A program made the position numbers and the translations under genes. Of a stretch of 64,000 nucleotides of DNA, positions 24,451 through 35,879 are shown one piece after another. Numbering within the stretch: position 1 is the first letter of the stretch; each line of letters opens with the position of its first letter. Origin of the DNA: Penium margaritaceum (lineage: Eukaryota > Streptophyta > Zygnematophyceae > Desmidiales > Peniaceae); NCBI GenBank assembly GCA_023375785.1, contig SZWC01008571.1, forward strand, positions 1 to 64,000. The letters are read 5' to 3'. The notes under the pieces are model-generated. The model saw only the letters and a list, made by a program, of their open reading frames with translations, ran no database searches and was not told where the DNA came from.

Positions 24451-26390
24451 ATGGCCTCCAGAGAGCGAGAGAGCGGCCGCATTTTCCTCAAGTTTGATGG
24501 GACAGGATTCTCCTTGTCCAATGGAAGTTTGAGGTCTTCCTCGACAACAAGGGACTGCATGAGGTCACTAAGGGTGAAGAGACTGCTCCGCCAGACACTG
24601 CAACGACTAAGGTAAAGGAGGCATACAAGGAGCGCAACAAAAATGTGCTAGCGCTCCTTGTGTCCGTATTATGCCCGCCATAACTTGGGCACATCCAAGG
24701 ATGCACCTTGGCCGCGGAAGCATGGTCAAAACTCTGCTCCATCTACTAGTCAAACAACCTCGCCTATCAGCTCTTCATCTCAAAACGGCCTGTTACCCTC
24801 CAAGCCAATGAAGGTGACACCGTCATAGAGAACATGCGACAGATTCAGTTGCTAGCAGCGGAGTGTGTGGCCACTAGTTGGGAGGTCGACTCTCAGCTGC
24901 AAGTTTTGACCCTCCTTCTGGCCTTGCTGGACAGTTGGAGTCCCATGATCAAAGACCTTGGTGGCTGGCTTCTCGACAAACTGAAGTACCCAAAGGTTGG
25001 TGAGTACGTGCCCAATGAGTGGATGTGGCTTGGCGGTCAAGCGAGTGTAGTGGCATAAACTTCTGCGTATACCGTTCATCCTCAACGTGGAGGCCAAGGC
25101 AAAAAGTGGAAGGGTACAAAGCTGGGCACCAAGAAGGGTGACAAGAATAGGGAGTGCTTCAAGTGCGTCAAAGAGGGCCACTATGCGCGCAAGTGCCTCC
25201 AGAACAGGCCAGACCAGTTAGAGCAGGGTGAGAAGAAATGTGAGCAGGCGCTCATTGTGTGCAACTCCACCAACTTGAAGGATCCAGGAGTTGCCGTGAT
25301 TAATTCGGATCTTCCGCCACACCCAATGCAGCAGGGCGGCATTTGTCACCTACGGCGCCTTAAAGAGACGTATAACAGTGGCCAATGGCAAAAAAGAGGT
25401 GGCCGCCGGTGAGAGGAACGTCTGCTTTGAGTCAATTGTGGAAGAAAAATCTGTCACAAGCACAATCCACAACCTGCTCCACATGCCTAACTTTGGGACA
25501 AACCTGTCTTCCGTCAGCTGCCTCACTGTCAAGAGACTTGAGGTGCTCTTCACGAATAATGAGGCCGTCATCCGCAAGGAGGGCAAAGGTGAGGTGATTG
25601 TGAGTGCCAAGAGGGAGGATGACTTGTAGCTGCTACTTACCAAGATCCTATGCAGCCGCGCGGGGTCCAAAGCCGCCAATCTGGCAATGAAGGATGAAGG
25701 TTACCTTTACACGTGGCACCGCCGACTTTGCCACATTTCTCCATCAACGATGAAGGAGACGGCAAAGAGGGAGGTGGTGCGGGGTCTCCAAATGAGTGGC
25801 CTTGATGGAACCAAGGAGACCGTGTGTGAGCCATGCATTTTTGACAAATCAACGCGGCAGCCATTTGTGACCAAGGGGACTTGTACATCGGCAAAGTTGG
25901 CCGAGGTACACACACATGTGTTTGGACCACTTGAGATCTCCATCGGTGGAGCTTGCTACTTCCTCACCTCCATCCACGACTATAGCCGCAAACTCTACTT
26001 CTACCCCATGAAGCAAAAAAGCGAGGTCCTTACGTGCGTGCATGACTTTGCAAAAGGTGTGGGGCGGAAAACATGGTTGAAGGAAACGTTGTTCTAGATT
26101 GACAACGGCGATGAATATGCAGGTTGCCTTGAGTGAATGCAGAGCAAGGGGATTAAATGGAAGAAATCAACTTACACTCCCAGGAAAAGAACCGCATCGT
26201 AGAGAGACCAAACCGCACAATACTCATGATGGTGTGGTCAGTGTTGAGTGACGCCGGCCTTGCACATCAGTATTAGTCAGAGGTGGCAAGGACAGCGGCG
26301 TATATCATGAATCTCATGCCGAACAAGCCACTGAAGGACAAGGAGAGTAAGGTGTGGAAGACGTAAAAAGAGGTGTGGAGCGGGAGGAGG
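24451..26390 (+). pseudogene. A1 gag, protease and integrase region (fossil)
   Basis: The gag start is the ATG at 24451, at the same place as in A2 and A3 (ACATGGC context). It contains LLDSWSPMIKDLGGWLLD near 24930 and a zinc knuckle CFKCVKEGHYARKC near 25160. A protease-end segment lies near 25490. GAG-pre-integrase WHRRLCHISPSTMKE lies near 25720 and integrase near 25880-26390. The stretch ends where element C begins. It is broken. Confidence 0.85.
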
Positions 26391-27163
26391 TGTTGGCCTG
26401 AGGGTGTGTGTGCACCATTGAGGAAACCAAGCTGACCTGGTTCATCTTTCCAACTGTTTTAGGAGGATTGGGATGAGAGGGGCACATTGCCTCAAGGATG
26501 GCAAATGACTTGGCTATGGTCGTCACATCTTGACATCAAAGTGTTAGCTGGTTGGCTTGATGTCATCAACGATGATTTTGTTTTTTTCTTTTGCACTGCA
26601 AGGAACGTGTGGCCTTTATAGCCATAGGTGTAGCCTATACCATCCATACAAGCAACTGCACAAGGCTAAGCTTCCTAACAGCTTTTATGCCTTCTAGAGA
26701 GGCATGCTATGTGGAATGCTCCACACTTGGATCCTTATGCCTCTCTAGTGGTGGTTGCTTCTAGATCAAGGATCCTGGTATGGGGCATGATCCCGCTTCC
26801 GTGGACCTGCAGCTTTCTTCTAGATAAATCAACCATCATGTAGAAGGCATCTCCCCTTCCAGGAACCTTCACGTTTCTTGTGGGGAGACTGATCCCATCT
26901 GGAAGGAACCTCTCCTTCCTCGAATCTTCCGTCGGCTTCGAGAAGCAGGAACACTTCATGTAGAAGCTTTCAGTCCTCCAGTGAATCTCCTGGACCATGT
27001 AGTTTCTTCCACCTAAGAAACCACAATCTTTGGAGAGCCTTCACCTGAACCCAGGCCCTTGGCTACCATGGTGGATTCTTTGAACCATTAAGCCACTCTC
27101 CCATTGTTTTTGGAGGTCCACTCATGGACCATTTTCGCCATGACAAGGGGCACAATTCCAACA
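26391..27163 (-). repeat. 3' LTR of element C
   Basis: On the minus strand it begins TGTTGGAATTGTGCCCC and ends CACCCTCAGGCCAACA. The last 20 bp or so match the family A LTR end, while the interior differs. It carries a tRNA-like module at 27041-27095. Confidence 0.88.
27041..27095 (-). promoter_or_regulatory. tRNA-like A box/B box module in C 3' LTR
   Basis: Minus strand A box TGGCTTAATGG starting at 27095 and B box GGTTCAGGT starting at 27051, 44 bp apart as in a tRNA. Confidence 0.65.
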
Positions 27164-27689
27164 TTCTCCCCTTTGCAACTAGTCCATGGAACACGATGCA
27201 CCATGACATCTACACCGTGGAGATGACTTATGGTGCAAGTTTCTTGTTCTCAACTCCCTCAACATCTTGCGAGCTTGGCCCAGTGTGCTGCACACCTCCC
27301 TCGCCTTGCTGCAGTGCTTTCTTGATGTTGCTCTTGGCCCTTGCCTACGTTGCCTCTACACGTGTCGTGTTGTCCAAGATACTTCCACTTCCACTGCAAG
27401 CTCTGGCTTGCTCCTTATTGCAACCACTCTCACGGGTGTCATGGTGGTGTAGCTGTTAATGTTCCTCGAGCCTCCGCCTGCGCTGCTATCGTTCTTATGT
27501 TGCACGTCCTAAACGTACATGCCCCTCCCCTTTGGAGAGGACTTTTGGTGCCGGTCCCTTGGTCTCACTTCCCTTGCCGCACTCCACATGCACAGTCTCC
27601 CCCTCTTTTGGAATAGTTGGAGAACTGGAGATCCAACTCCCTTCTCCCAACCTGTGCATGTTGCGTGATTCATTCGCCTTATTTGTAGA

Positions 27690-28890
27690 TGTCAGAGATG
27701 CTGACCTGCTTGCCGCATCCTCCGCTCCATACCCTTTGAGTACTTTCCCTCATCCTTGAGGACTTGGAGTTGAAGACTCCTTGACCGCACCCTGTGAATT
27801 GATCCTCCGCTCAGCCACAATCGTCCCCTCGTAGGACTCGGCATTGCCCTCTTGGCCTGCCTTGTAGCCACGGTCCACAGTCGATGCCGCTCAGAGCATA
27901 TTTTGCTCCAACGTAGAGCTAAGCCACTTGCTGCCGCTCTCCCCCTATTGCACAACCCTTCGGACCACCTCTGCCCACTCTTGTTGCAGTGTACCCACTG
28001 CACGGCCTTCCGACGCGCGATGCTTTTGGTCCCGGTCCGCTGCTATACCAAGCCGCCTTGGCTCACTTTGAGGACCTGCCCTCACGACATCCTCAATCTG
28101 CTGTGTGGTCTTTTGAGCTGCCACCGACACCTCCTCTTAAGACTTGGGGGCACCTTTTGTGCCCGCCTTGTGGCCCCGGTCCACCACCTTTGCAGCCTGG
28201 AGCGCATTTTTCTCCGCTTGAGAGCATGGGCCTTTACCGCCGCTATCTTTTTCCTCAGTCCTTGAGGCAGATTCATGCACAAGCGACTTGCCGGCACCTT
28301 GTGCCAATACTTGAGCAGCCAATTTTTGGCCCTCATATCGCTGCCATAGCTACTTCCCTTCCATTGAGGTGTAGATCCCCTCGGGCTCCCCTTGAGGACG
28401 TGCCTCCTTGTCGCCCTCATCTTGTTGCATGGTCCTCCGAGCAGCCACCACCGCTCCCGCATGGAACTCGGTTGCACTTGTTTGGCCTGCCTTTTGGCTC
28501 TGGTTTACCATTCTCGCAACAGTGGACCCCTTTTTCCCGTTAGGAGGGCCAGGTTGCCTGCCGTTGATGCTCTCCCCTGGCTGGTCTACCACCTGGACCA
28601 CTTCTCTTGCCACCCATAGAGGCCGTGCACCCATCACCAGGCGTTCTCTTGCATAGCGTGCCTTGTAGTCCAGATCCATCGGCCCAGCCCCGATGGTACC
28701 CTCCATACCGCCTATTGCGTCCTCAGGCCACCCACTCTTGGACGCAGTTGCAACGGCTTCCTTGCTCTGATGGTTGTCCACGTCGCATTCATGGCTGCTC
28801 CTCATGAGGATGTCGGCACGTATTCGGTACACACCTCTTTGTGTGCACCATATGCCACGACACTGCCCTCCTCCTTCAGGAAGCAACCCT
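27690..28890 (-). pseudogene. Repeat-rich unknown coding stretch of element C
   Basis: On the minus strand, downstream of gag, several open stretches share a recurring motif: MDLDYKARYARERL (near 28660), VNQSQKAGQTSATE (near 28490), VDRGHKAGTKGAPK (near 28170) and VDRGYKAGQEGNAE (near 27860). The three left-hand copies are spaced about 307 and 323 bp. The composition is rich in A, K, E, Q and G, suggesting a coiled or disordered protein. No known family was recognised. Its place is that of pol in autonomous copia elements. Confidence 0.5.
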
Positions 28891-29025
28891 TCCTCGTGAA
28901 GTTCACTTCGATTCCCTTCTCAACGAGGCAACTCACGGACAGCACTTCCATCACCAGGTCAGGCACTTCGATCCTTCTTGCCGCAGCACCCTTCTTCCCA
29001 ACCATCTCCACCCGCTTTTTTCTCC

Positions 29026-30070
29026 TCAGAGCACATGACCTCCATTGTGATGTATGGCGATAACCCCTGTTTTTTGCTTTGCCTTCTGCTCCCTCTTGGA
29101 GGTTGTGGAGGTTGCATGCCCATAGCATGCCTCGTAGTCCCTGACAACATCAGCTCTCACAGTATGGAGCTGATCACTACTGCATGGCGTGTCGACGAAT
29201 GCTTCGGCCTTCTTTCCTCTCCTGACATGCTTGTCGGAGTCCACGGCTTCCGCTGTGCACATCACCTTCCAATGGCCTCGCTGGCCACACTTGTAGCAGG
29301 CTCCTTTTTGGGGCCTGTTGGAGCCTCCTTGCTCCAAACATGCCTGCTGCTTGCCCGCCTCAGGTTCTGCCATCTCATCTCTCCTTGTGGAGCGTACAAA
29401 GTTGGCTACCGCCACCTTGGTCTGCTGCCCTTTTGCTACCTCCATGGCCAAATTCGCAGCTCCCTTGTGCGGTCCCTTCTCCAGTGGCCCTCATGGCCAC
29501 ACCAATGGCACTCCCCTTCTTGGCGTGGCATGGACGTGTCCCTTCTTCCCCTTGATCTCCCTCTCCTCCTTGAGAGTGGACCATGAGGGCTAACACTATA
29601 GACATTGTCCCTTGCTCCACCATAGTGGTTTTGGTCCACCGGCCGCACACCACTTTTGCCGCCTCTTTAAACGTCATGATTTTTTCTTGTAGATTACCAT
29701 CGCTAGTGATGTTAGAGGCCCGACTATTAGGAAGGGCCAGAAGGAGCGCCGTTACTTCCAAGTGGGGGTCAATGGTCCATCCCGCCTGATGATAGCAAGA
29801 CGCCATAGTCTCAACCTCTCATGCGAGCCCCGACGAGCCGGACTCCTTGTCAGCTTGGAGGGTGAAAAGGCATTTGACAAGGAGGAGATGTTGTGGAAGA
29901 CATGGCGAGTTGTGTGCATTGCAGAGCCGTTCCTAAGCCTCCAAAACTTTGGCACATCCTTGGAGATGCATGACGTCCTTGCCATGCCAACAAAAGACAA
30001 ACCACCATCTTTTTGTCGTGGTCCTTCAAGACCTCCCTCTCCCTGGTCATGGCCATCCATGGAGAAACTA
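29026..30070 (-). pseudogene. Gag region of element C (fossil)
   Basis: On the minus strand a gag segment with DPHLEVTALLLALPNSRAS (near 29750) parallels the VDSQLQAMILLLALPD segment of family A gag. Two zinc-knuckle-like stretches follow, CHWCGHEGHWRRD near 29490 and CYKCGQRGHWKVMC near 29310. A protease-end-like segment, VLSVSCLVEKGIEVNFTRKG, lies near 28930. It would bind element RNA and build the particle. It is broken. Confidence 0.75.
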
Positions 30071-30251
30071 TCTCCTCTGCTTAAACCAGCTTGAGCATAT
30101 CCTTCTTGTAGAGGTGAATATTGGCCCATCACCTCAAAGGAAAGAAGAACATCCCATCAACATATAGGATGGCATATCTCCTCTCTTTCCTTGTCGTTGC
30201 CATGACTTGATGTTAGACGCATGGGTGTAGGTTTTCTTGTGATCCATTGAA

Positions 30252-30271
30252 GGCGTGGGCCCATAACCATT
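30252..30271 (-). other. Primer-binding site of element C (half-tRNA type)
   Basis: Minus strand AATGGTTATGGGCCCACGCC directly after the LTR end. It is an initiator tRNA-Met anticodon-arm complement, as in families A and B. Confidence 0.78.
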
Positions 30272-31036
30272 TGTTGGCCTGAGGGTGTGTGTGCACCCTT
30301 GAGGAAACCAAGCTGACCTGGTTTATGCTTCGAACTGTTTTAGGAGGATCGGGATGAGAGAGGTACATTGCTCCAAGGATGGCAAAGGACATGGCCATGG
30401 GAATCACATCTTGAAATCAAAGTGTTACCTGATTGAATTGATGTCGACAACGATGATTTTTTTTTTTTGGTACTACAAGAAATGTGTGGCCTTTATAGCC
30501 ACAGGTGTAGCCTCTACCATGAATACAAGAAACCGCACAAGGCTAAGCTTCCTACCGGCTTCCATGCCTTATAGAGAGGCATGCTATGTGGAGTGTTCCA
30601 CACTTGGATCCTTGTGCCTCTCCATTGGTCGTTACTTCTAGCTCAAGGATACTGATATGGAGCATGAGCGCCCTTCCGTGGACCTGCAACTCTCTTCTAG
30701 ATAAAGCAACCATCATGTAGAAGGCATTTCCCCTTTGAGGAACCTTCATGTTCCTTGTGGGGACACTGACCCCATCTGGAAGGAACCTCTCCTCGAATCT
30801 TCCCTCACTTTCTAGAAGCAAGAACACTTCATATAGAAGCTTTCAGTCCTTCAGTGAATCTCTTGGACAATGTAGTTGCTTCCACCCAAGCAACCAAAGT
30901 ATTTGGAGCGCCTAGACCTGAACCCAGGCCCTTTGCTACCATGGTGAATTCTTTGACCCACTGAGCCACTCTCGCATGACTGTTGGAGGTCTACTCATGG
31001 ACCATTGTCGCCATGACGAGGGACACAATTCCAACA
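30272..31036 (-). repeat. 5' LTR of element C
   Basis: It pairs with 26391-27163 and is highly similar by eye over its whole length. Minus strand start TGTTGGAATTGTGTCCC, end GGCCAACA. Confidence 0.88.
30914..30968 (-). promoter_or_regulatory. tRNA-like A box/B box module in C 5' LTR
   Basis: Minus strand A box TGGCTCAGTGG from 30968 and B box GGTTCAGGT from 30924, spacing 44 bp. Confidence 0.65.
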
Positions 31037-33268
31037 GGAAGCCGCGGGGGGTCACCTCTACAAATTTGGTTGCGTTGCACATGCAGTGGTGCATGCACGT
31101 GAGGGGCACAGCAAGTTGGACCCGCGTATCCGACAGTGTGTTTTCCTTGGGAATGAAAGTGGAAGCAAGGTGTACCGGCTCTTTGACCCAAGGAGGCAAC
31201 AGATTTTGCACAGTCCTGATGTCACATTTGACAAGAGAAGCCGTTGGATGGACATGGAGGTAGGTGTCTCCAAGAAGGGAGATTGGATGCCACTCCTTGA
31301 TAGGGAGACGCCGAAGGACGTGAATGAGGGTGATGTCCTTGTAGCAGCACCAACTCGAGAGGATCGCCCAAGGGAGGTGTGAGCGGCAGACATTGCTTCG
31401 GCCAGTTCAGATGAGGATGCTGAAGCACCAGAGCTAGACATGGACACGGGGAGTCGACCAATGTCTCCAAGGTCTCCAAGAGAGGGGGAGCAAGCACTTG
31501 GAAAGGATGGCGCCAAAAGGGGACAGCAACAACAAAAACCACCTCAATTACCCCGAGCGAGCAGCTGTGTGCGAAGAAGGAGAAAGAGGTACGATGCCAA
31601 CAAGGGCATTTGGACTGGGTTTGCACACGCCTTCTTAACGCAAGAGGAGCCTCAATCTGTGAAGGAGGCATTGCAGCAGAAGAATGGGGCCGATTGGTAG
31701 GTAGCAATAAAACATGAGCTCATCTCCCATGAGGAGAACAACCCTTGGGAGCTGGTTGACCGGCCGGAGGGCGAGAATACAATCGGCTCCGAGTGGGTCT
31801 TCCGGAAGAAGCTCACAAAGGAGGGGGGGGTTTTTTTTTTCTTTTTGGTTTCTAAGATGGTCCAGGCAGGAAATGAGGGGGAGGTGGAGCGGTAAAAGGC
31901 GCGACTGCTGGCAAAAGGGTATACCGAGAGAAAAGGGGAGCACTACAATGATACCTTCACACCAGTTGCCAAGTTTGTCTCCATCCCCACTATCCTCTTG
32001 GTGGATGTGGCACGCTACTACGAAGTCCACCAAATGGACGTCAAAACTGCGTTCTTTAATGGCGACCTGGACAAGGAAGTCTACATCAAGGTGCCAAAGG
32101 GGGTGGATGTGGTACAGGGGAAGGTGTGCCGGCTTCGCAAGGCACCCAATGGAATGAAGCAAGCTACGCTCATGTGGTACCTCAAGATGGACAGTTTCAT
32201 GGGTGAGCTTGGCTTCAAGCGTTGCGAGGTGGATCACAGCATGTATGCGCGTAAGCAGCCTGGGCTCCACCAAATTGTCATCCTCTACATGGATGAACTC
32301 ATCCTTGTGTCTTCAGATGAGGGGGATCTCAAAATCCTAAGGAAATAGCTTAGTGGCTAGTTCAAGATGACGGACATGGGCGAGCTTGACTACCTAGGCA
32401 TCGCCATCAAGAGGGACCACAAAGCACGCACGTTAGAGATGGGAGAAGAAAAACATGTGCAGGAGGAGCTCCACCGCTACAACATGTAGGAGTGCAAACC
32501 CCATAGGTATGCTTATGAAAATGACATGTGAGCTGAGCTCAAGCATGGGCCCGGAAAATGGAGGACGAGAAGGAGGAGATGGCTAGAATACCATACCAGT
32601 CCATAGTTTGCAGCATAATGTATGCCATGGTGGCGATGCCGCCTGATCTTACCTTTGCCGTGGGACAAGTGAGCTGTTTTGTTACTGATCCGGGGCCGCT
32701 GTATTAGCAAGCGGTCAAGAGAGTCCCCTACTACTTGATGGCGACAAAAGAGGCACGTCTCGTGTTTGGAGGGGGAGCCCGGAATGAGTCCCTTCACTTT
32801 GTTGGCTACTCCGATGCGGACTGGGCAGGCGACGTTGACGACCACAAATCAACATCGCAGTATGTTTTTGTGCTTGGTGGTACAGCAGTGTCTTGGAAAA
32901 GCCAAAAGAAGGATTGTGTGATGTTTTCCAGTATTGAGGCAGAGCATATTTTGCTCACAAAATCCGTAAAGGATACACTATGGTTGTTGTTATTGCTGAA
33001 GGAGATTGGGGTGCTGCAAAAGAATCCAGCAGAGCTACACGTTGAAAACATAAGCGCCATTAGCCTCACAAAGAACCCTGTGCTACATCAAAGGACCAAG
33101 CACATGGAGATCAGGCATCACTTTGCACATGACCTTGTTGCAAAGGGTGATGTTGTGCTTGTGCAGTGTGGCACAAAGCACATGTTTGCTGATGCCATGA
33201 AAAAGGTGCAATTCAAGGAAGAGCATGATGCTGCCTGCATGAAACTTGGTATTGTCCAAGCTTCTTGA
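31037..33268 (+). pseudogene. A1 integrase end, linker, RT and RNase H region (fossil)
   Basis: Resumes A1 to the right of C. The integrase C-terminal segment VFLGNESGSKVYRLFD lies near 31140 and an acidic/glutamine-rich linker at 31400-31580. RT begins near 31740. The segment MDVKTAFFNGDLDKEVYI lies near 32040 and MWYLKMDSFMGELGF near 32180. RNase H, with YSDADWAGDVDDHKSTS, lies near 32810 and extends to RHHFAHDLVAKGDVVLVQCG near 33120. It is broken, with many breaks. Confidence 0.85.
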
Positions 33269-33319
33269 TCTACAGGTTAAGCATGGATTGCCACTGTGGG
33301 TGATGTGTAAGGGGGAGAT

Positions 33320-33716
33320 TGTTGGAGTGATGCTCCTCATTATGGGAGGAGTGACTCCAAAATGGAACACCAAAAGGAGAAGCCCAAGTGGCTTAGTGAT
33401 TAATGGTGTCCACCTCTACAGGCAAGGGTCCGGGTTCAGGTCCCACAAGATGAATTTCTGCCCTGCCTGGAAGGAGGTAAGAAATAGGTGCCAGGAAGCT
33501 AGCTAAACCTCTATAGTTCCTCTTTGAGTTTCTAGAAGGCTAGGTGAGGGTCCAGCAAGGTGGCACACCTTCAAGAAGAGGTAGCTTGGTCTATACGGAA
33601 TCTTGAGGTGTCCTGGTGTTATGGATACCTTCCCACCTACTAGAATCAAACTGAGGAATCTAGGAGGGGGCAGAGTTTCTAGAGGAGGCAAGCATAGCCT
33701 TCCTAGGTGGGAAATT
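33320..33716 (+). repeat. 3' LTR of A1, partial
   Basis: Starts TGTTGGAGTGATGCTCC after the polypurine tract AAGGGGGAGAT. It matches family A LTRs up to the GGTGGGAA segment near 33716. Confidence 0.82.
33389..33443 (+). promoter_or_regulatory. tRNA-like A box/B box module in A1 3' LTR
   Basis: A box TGGCTTAGTGATTAATGG at 33389 and B box GGTTCAGGTCC at 33433, spacing 44 bp. Confidence 0.65.
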
Positions 33717-34836
33717 TTGAATGTTATGCACCTTGTCCCCTGGCTAGCTGGCTGGTTGGCTGGGTGCTCAGAAAGACAAGGCATGCACAGCTCTATCTAG
33801 TACATTCCCTTGGTCTAATCTGAGATAGGCTAGGAATGCATTTCCCGAAATGGGTATGTCCCCTAGAGATCATCATGGGAAGTACACCTGTGTGGCCTAG
33901 TTGGAACAGGCTCCGAAGCTCATGGGTCGGGGGCTCAAACCCCGCGAGAGCCACATTTTTCATTGTGGCTTGAAATGGGACAGAAAGCTTCTAGGAAGCT
34001 CACTAAAGCCTAGCTTGAGGATGACACTTGGCAGTCTTACAACGTGCCAAGTAGGACTGTAGAATGAGGTTGGCTCCTGTGGACCCACTACGAGCAAAGC
34101 ATTAGCAATGCTTTGCAAGTATAAAATTCTACTCCTTGCATGCAGCCATTTACGATTCTTGCCTTTGATAATCCTCATAGAGTGTCCAAACAAGGGTAGA
34201 TACTAAAGACCTTCATGCGGACTTCATGAGGTGGCAAACTGAACAAACCTGAAATGTGGATCCCTCCTTCAAGGGTGATATGTTATCTTAGTTTCAATAC
34301 CAAGAGCAGTTGGCAGCCTCCTATGTCGGGGCCCATCTTCTAGACCATTGATATCCGGCACATTGACACAGGGTTAAAGGCCCACACTTACGGATCTAAG
34401 GCACGCTTCCAAGACCGTCTCGCGCGTGGTCCTGCAGGGCGCATAGGTTCTACAAGGAAACAAAAATCGGCCGGCTCCATCTACTGCATCGGTTCCATCG
34501 GCTTCTTCAAGTGAGGTGCGCGCACATGGCAGAAGAGGGGACAAGGAATAGCTCTTTCAATGTTGGAAAAGAACCTCGAGCCCCAACGTGATAAATCTCT
34601 ACCCCTTTGGAAGGTGGTACGACCCCAGTTCTCTTTTTCTCATGAAAGCACCATCGCCTGTGGCGATCATCGGCGGGAGGGGCTTGCAACGATACCAACT
34701 GCACCTTTGACAACGGTCACAATCAACAACCTCATCAGTCTCATCGGCCTCAACAAAATAGAGTAGCAAGGAAGCAGAGAAGATGAGCAACCGCCAAAAA
34801 TGGAGGTCCTTTATCACCGTGTTTGGCCATTGGAAG
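33717..34836 (+). other. Unassigned stretch with a possible fossil LTR
   Basis: Not alignable to the A, B, C or D LTRs. Three things suggest a decayed LTR at roughly 33725-34368: a tRNA-like module at 33886, a TATAAAA motif near 34130, and a primer-site-like CAGGGTTAAAGGCCCAC at 34369. A short open stretch from an ATG near 34527 could be the start of its gag but has no recognisable domain. The stretch ends where the family B LTR of B5 begins. Confidence 0.35.
33886..33960 (+). promoter_or_regulatory. Free-standing tRNA-like sequence with Pol III terminator
   Basis: A box TGGCCTAGTTGG at 33893, B box GGCTCAAACCC at 33932, a perfect 5-bp T-arm stem CGGGG/CCCCG and a run of five T at 33956-33960. 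TGTGGC at 33891 can pair with GCCACA at 33950. A standard cloverleaf cannot be completed, so this is a tRNA relic or SINE head rather than a tRNA gene. Confidence 0.55.
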
Positions 34837-35756
34837 TGCTGAAAGTTGCCCCTCCGCATGCCCGAGTACAGCGCCAGGAGGCGCCGGTGAGAAGGCAGAG
34901 AGAGGAAAATCCTCGCAGTTGGATCTGGCGGCTCAACGATTACTCGAATCCTAAAATGGATGATTGCCCCTGAAATTCACGAGTCGTTGAATTCGGTGGA
35001 AGTTTTGGAACGGAATCAGACAAGTGTCGAGGGAGATATGAGCTTCCAAGGTTGGGATGTGCGCAACGGCTCTGGGAACTGACCGCGATTCGACTTCCGG
35101 TAAATAATCAACTGGAACGAGTAACAAAGCAATAATCCACCAGATCCAATAGTGCAGTTTGTTTCTAAGGGACTTAGCCAAAAACCTGGCTCGGCGTCCG
35201 AAACTCAGTAGTACGATCTGTTACTCGGGGACTTTGTCAAAATTCAAGACAAGTCGTCCGGTGGATAATCCACCGGACAGGTTTCAAAACTCGTCACACC
35301 ATCTCCAAACTCGATCCAAAACTGGGAAAGGTGTGTGGAAACAGTATAGGGGACCCCTACACCACGTGCAATGGGAACTGCGCCTTGGGAGAGGTGCTTT
35401 GTATATGAAGAAAGGCGCCACGGCGTGTGCGCACCATAGACGCATGAGCCGTTTCTATTGTGGGTAAAACCTGCGCTTTGGCAGGCGTACCATGGACTAC
35501 ACTTGGCAGAATCACACGTGGTTTGGTGATTTGGAGACTCATGACTAGCCCTGTAAATGTTCTAATCACGTCTATGTACAAAAACTAATTCCAAATTGCG
35601 TTGTTCACAAAAGCGGTTGTCTCTGAATGCCTGCTTGCATAGCATGATGCGACCAAAAATCTCACACTCAGTCTCACATTCGACCAAAAACAAGTTGCAA
35701 ACCACTAAAGACAATCAGATCAACGCCAAGACCGCACCCATGCAGATTCCCTGACA
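34837..35756 (+). repeat. 5' LTR of B5 (family B)
   Basis: Begins TGCTGAAAGTTGCCCCTCC, ends CTGACA, 920 bp. It aligns in sense with 1612-2587 and in antisense with the array LTRs. It is followed at once by the primer site. Confidence 0.8.
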
Positions 35757-35775
35757 AAGGGTTATGGGTCCACTA
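35757..35775 (+). other. Primer-binding site of B5 (half-tRNA type)
   Basis: AAGGGTTATGGGTCCACTA directly after the LTR, the same initiator tRNA-Met anticodon-arm complement. Confidence 0.75.
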
Positions 35776-35879
35776 GTCTGACAACCTCCAACGTTCAGGT
35801 CTTCCGCAGCACACGGGACCGTCATCTGAGACGTCGCCGTGAAGTTGAGCGCATTTGTCAGAGTAGCATTTGCACACAT

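Larger units (their letters stand above)
26391..31036 (-). mobile_element. Gag-bearing LTR element C without visible pol
   Basis: A 4646-bp minus-strand element with LTRs 26391-27163 and 30272-31036, polypurine tract 27164-27176, primer site 30252-30271 and 5-bp flanks GGAGG/GGAAG. Gag lies about 30070-29026. Beyond it is a stretch with a repeated motif (27690-28890), and no integrase, reverse transcriptase or RNase H segment can be seen. This is the layout of non-autonomous gag-only (TR-GAG-like) elements, which would need pol from a relative. The LTR ends and primer site match family A, making A the likely partner (inference). The gag is broken, with several breaks. It is younger than A1. 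Confidence 0.8.
23785..33716 (+). mobile_element. Ty1/copia element A1, split by element C
   Basis: Plus-strand family A fossil. The 5' LTR is 23785-24436. Gag, protease and integrase occupy 24451-26390. Element C (minus strand) fills 26391-31036. Integrase C-terminus, linker, RT and RNase H resume at 31037 and run to about 33268. The polypurine tract is at 33309-33319 and the 3' LTR at 33320-33716. The continuity across C is plain from the identical segment order in A2 near 40680-40760. It is broken, with many breaks, and both LTRs are incomplete. It is older than C. Confidence 0.85.

Noticed and set aside
26391-31036. Element C as two solo LTRs of family A
   Set aside because: The LTR interiors differ from family A, and a primer site, polypurine tract and gag lie between them in the right order.
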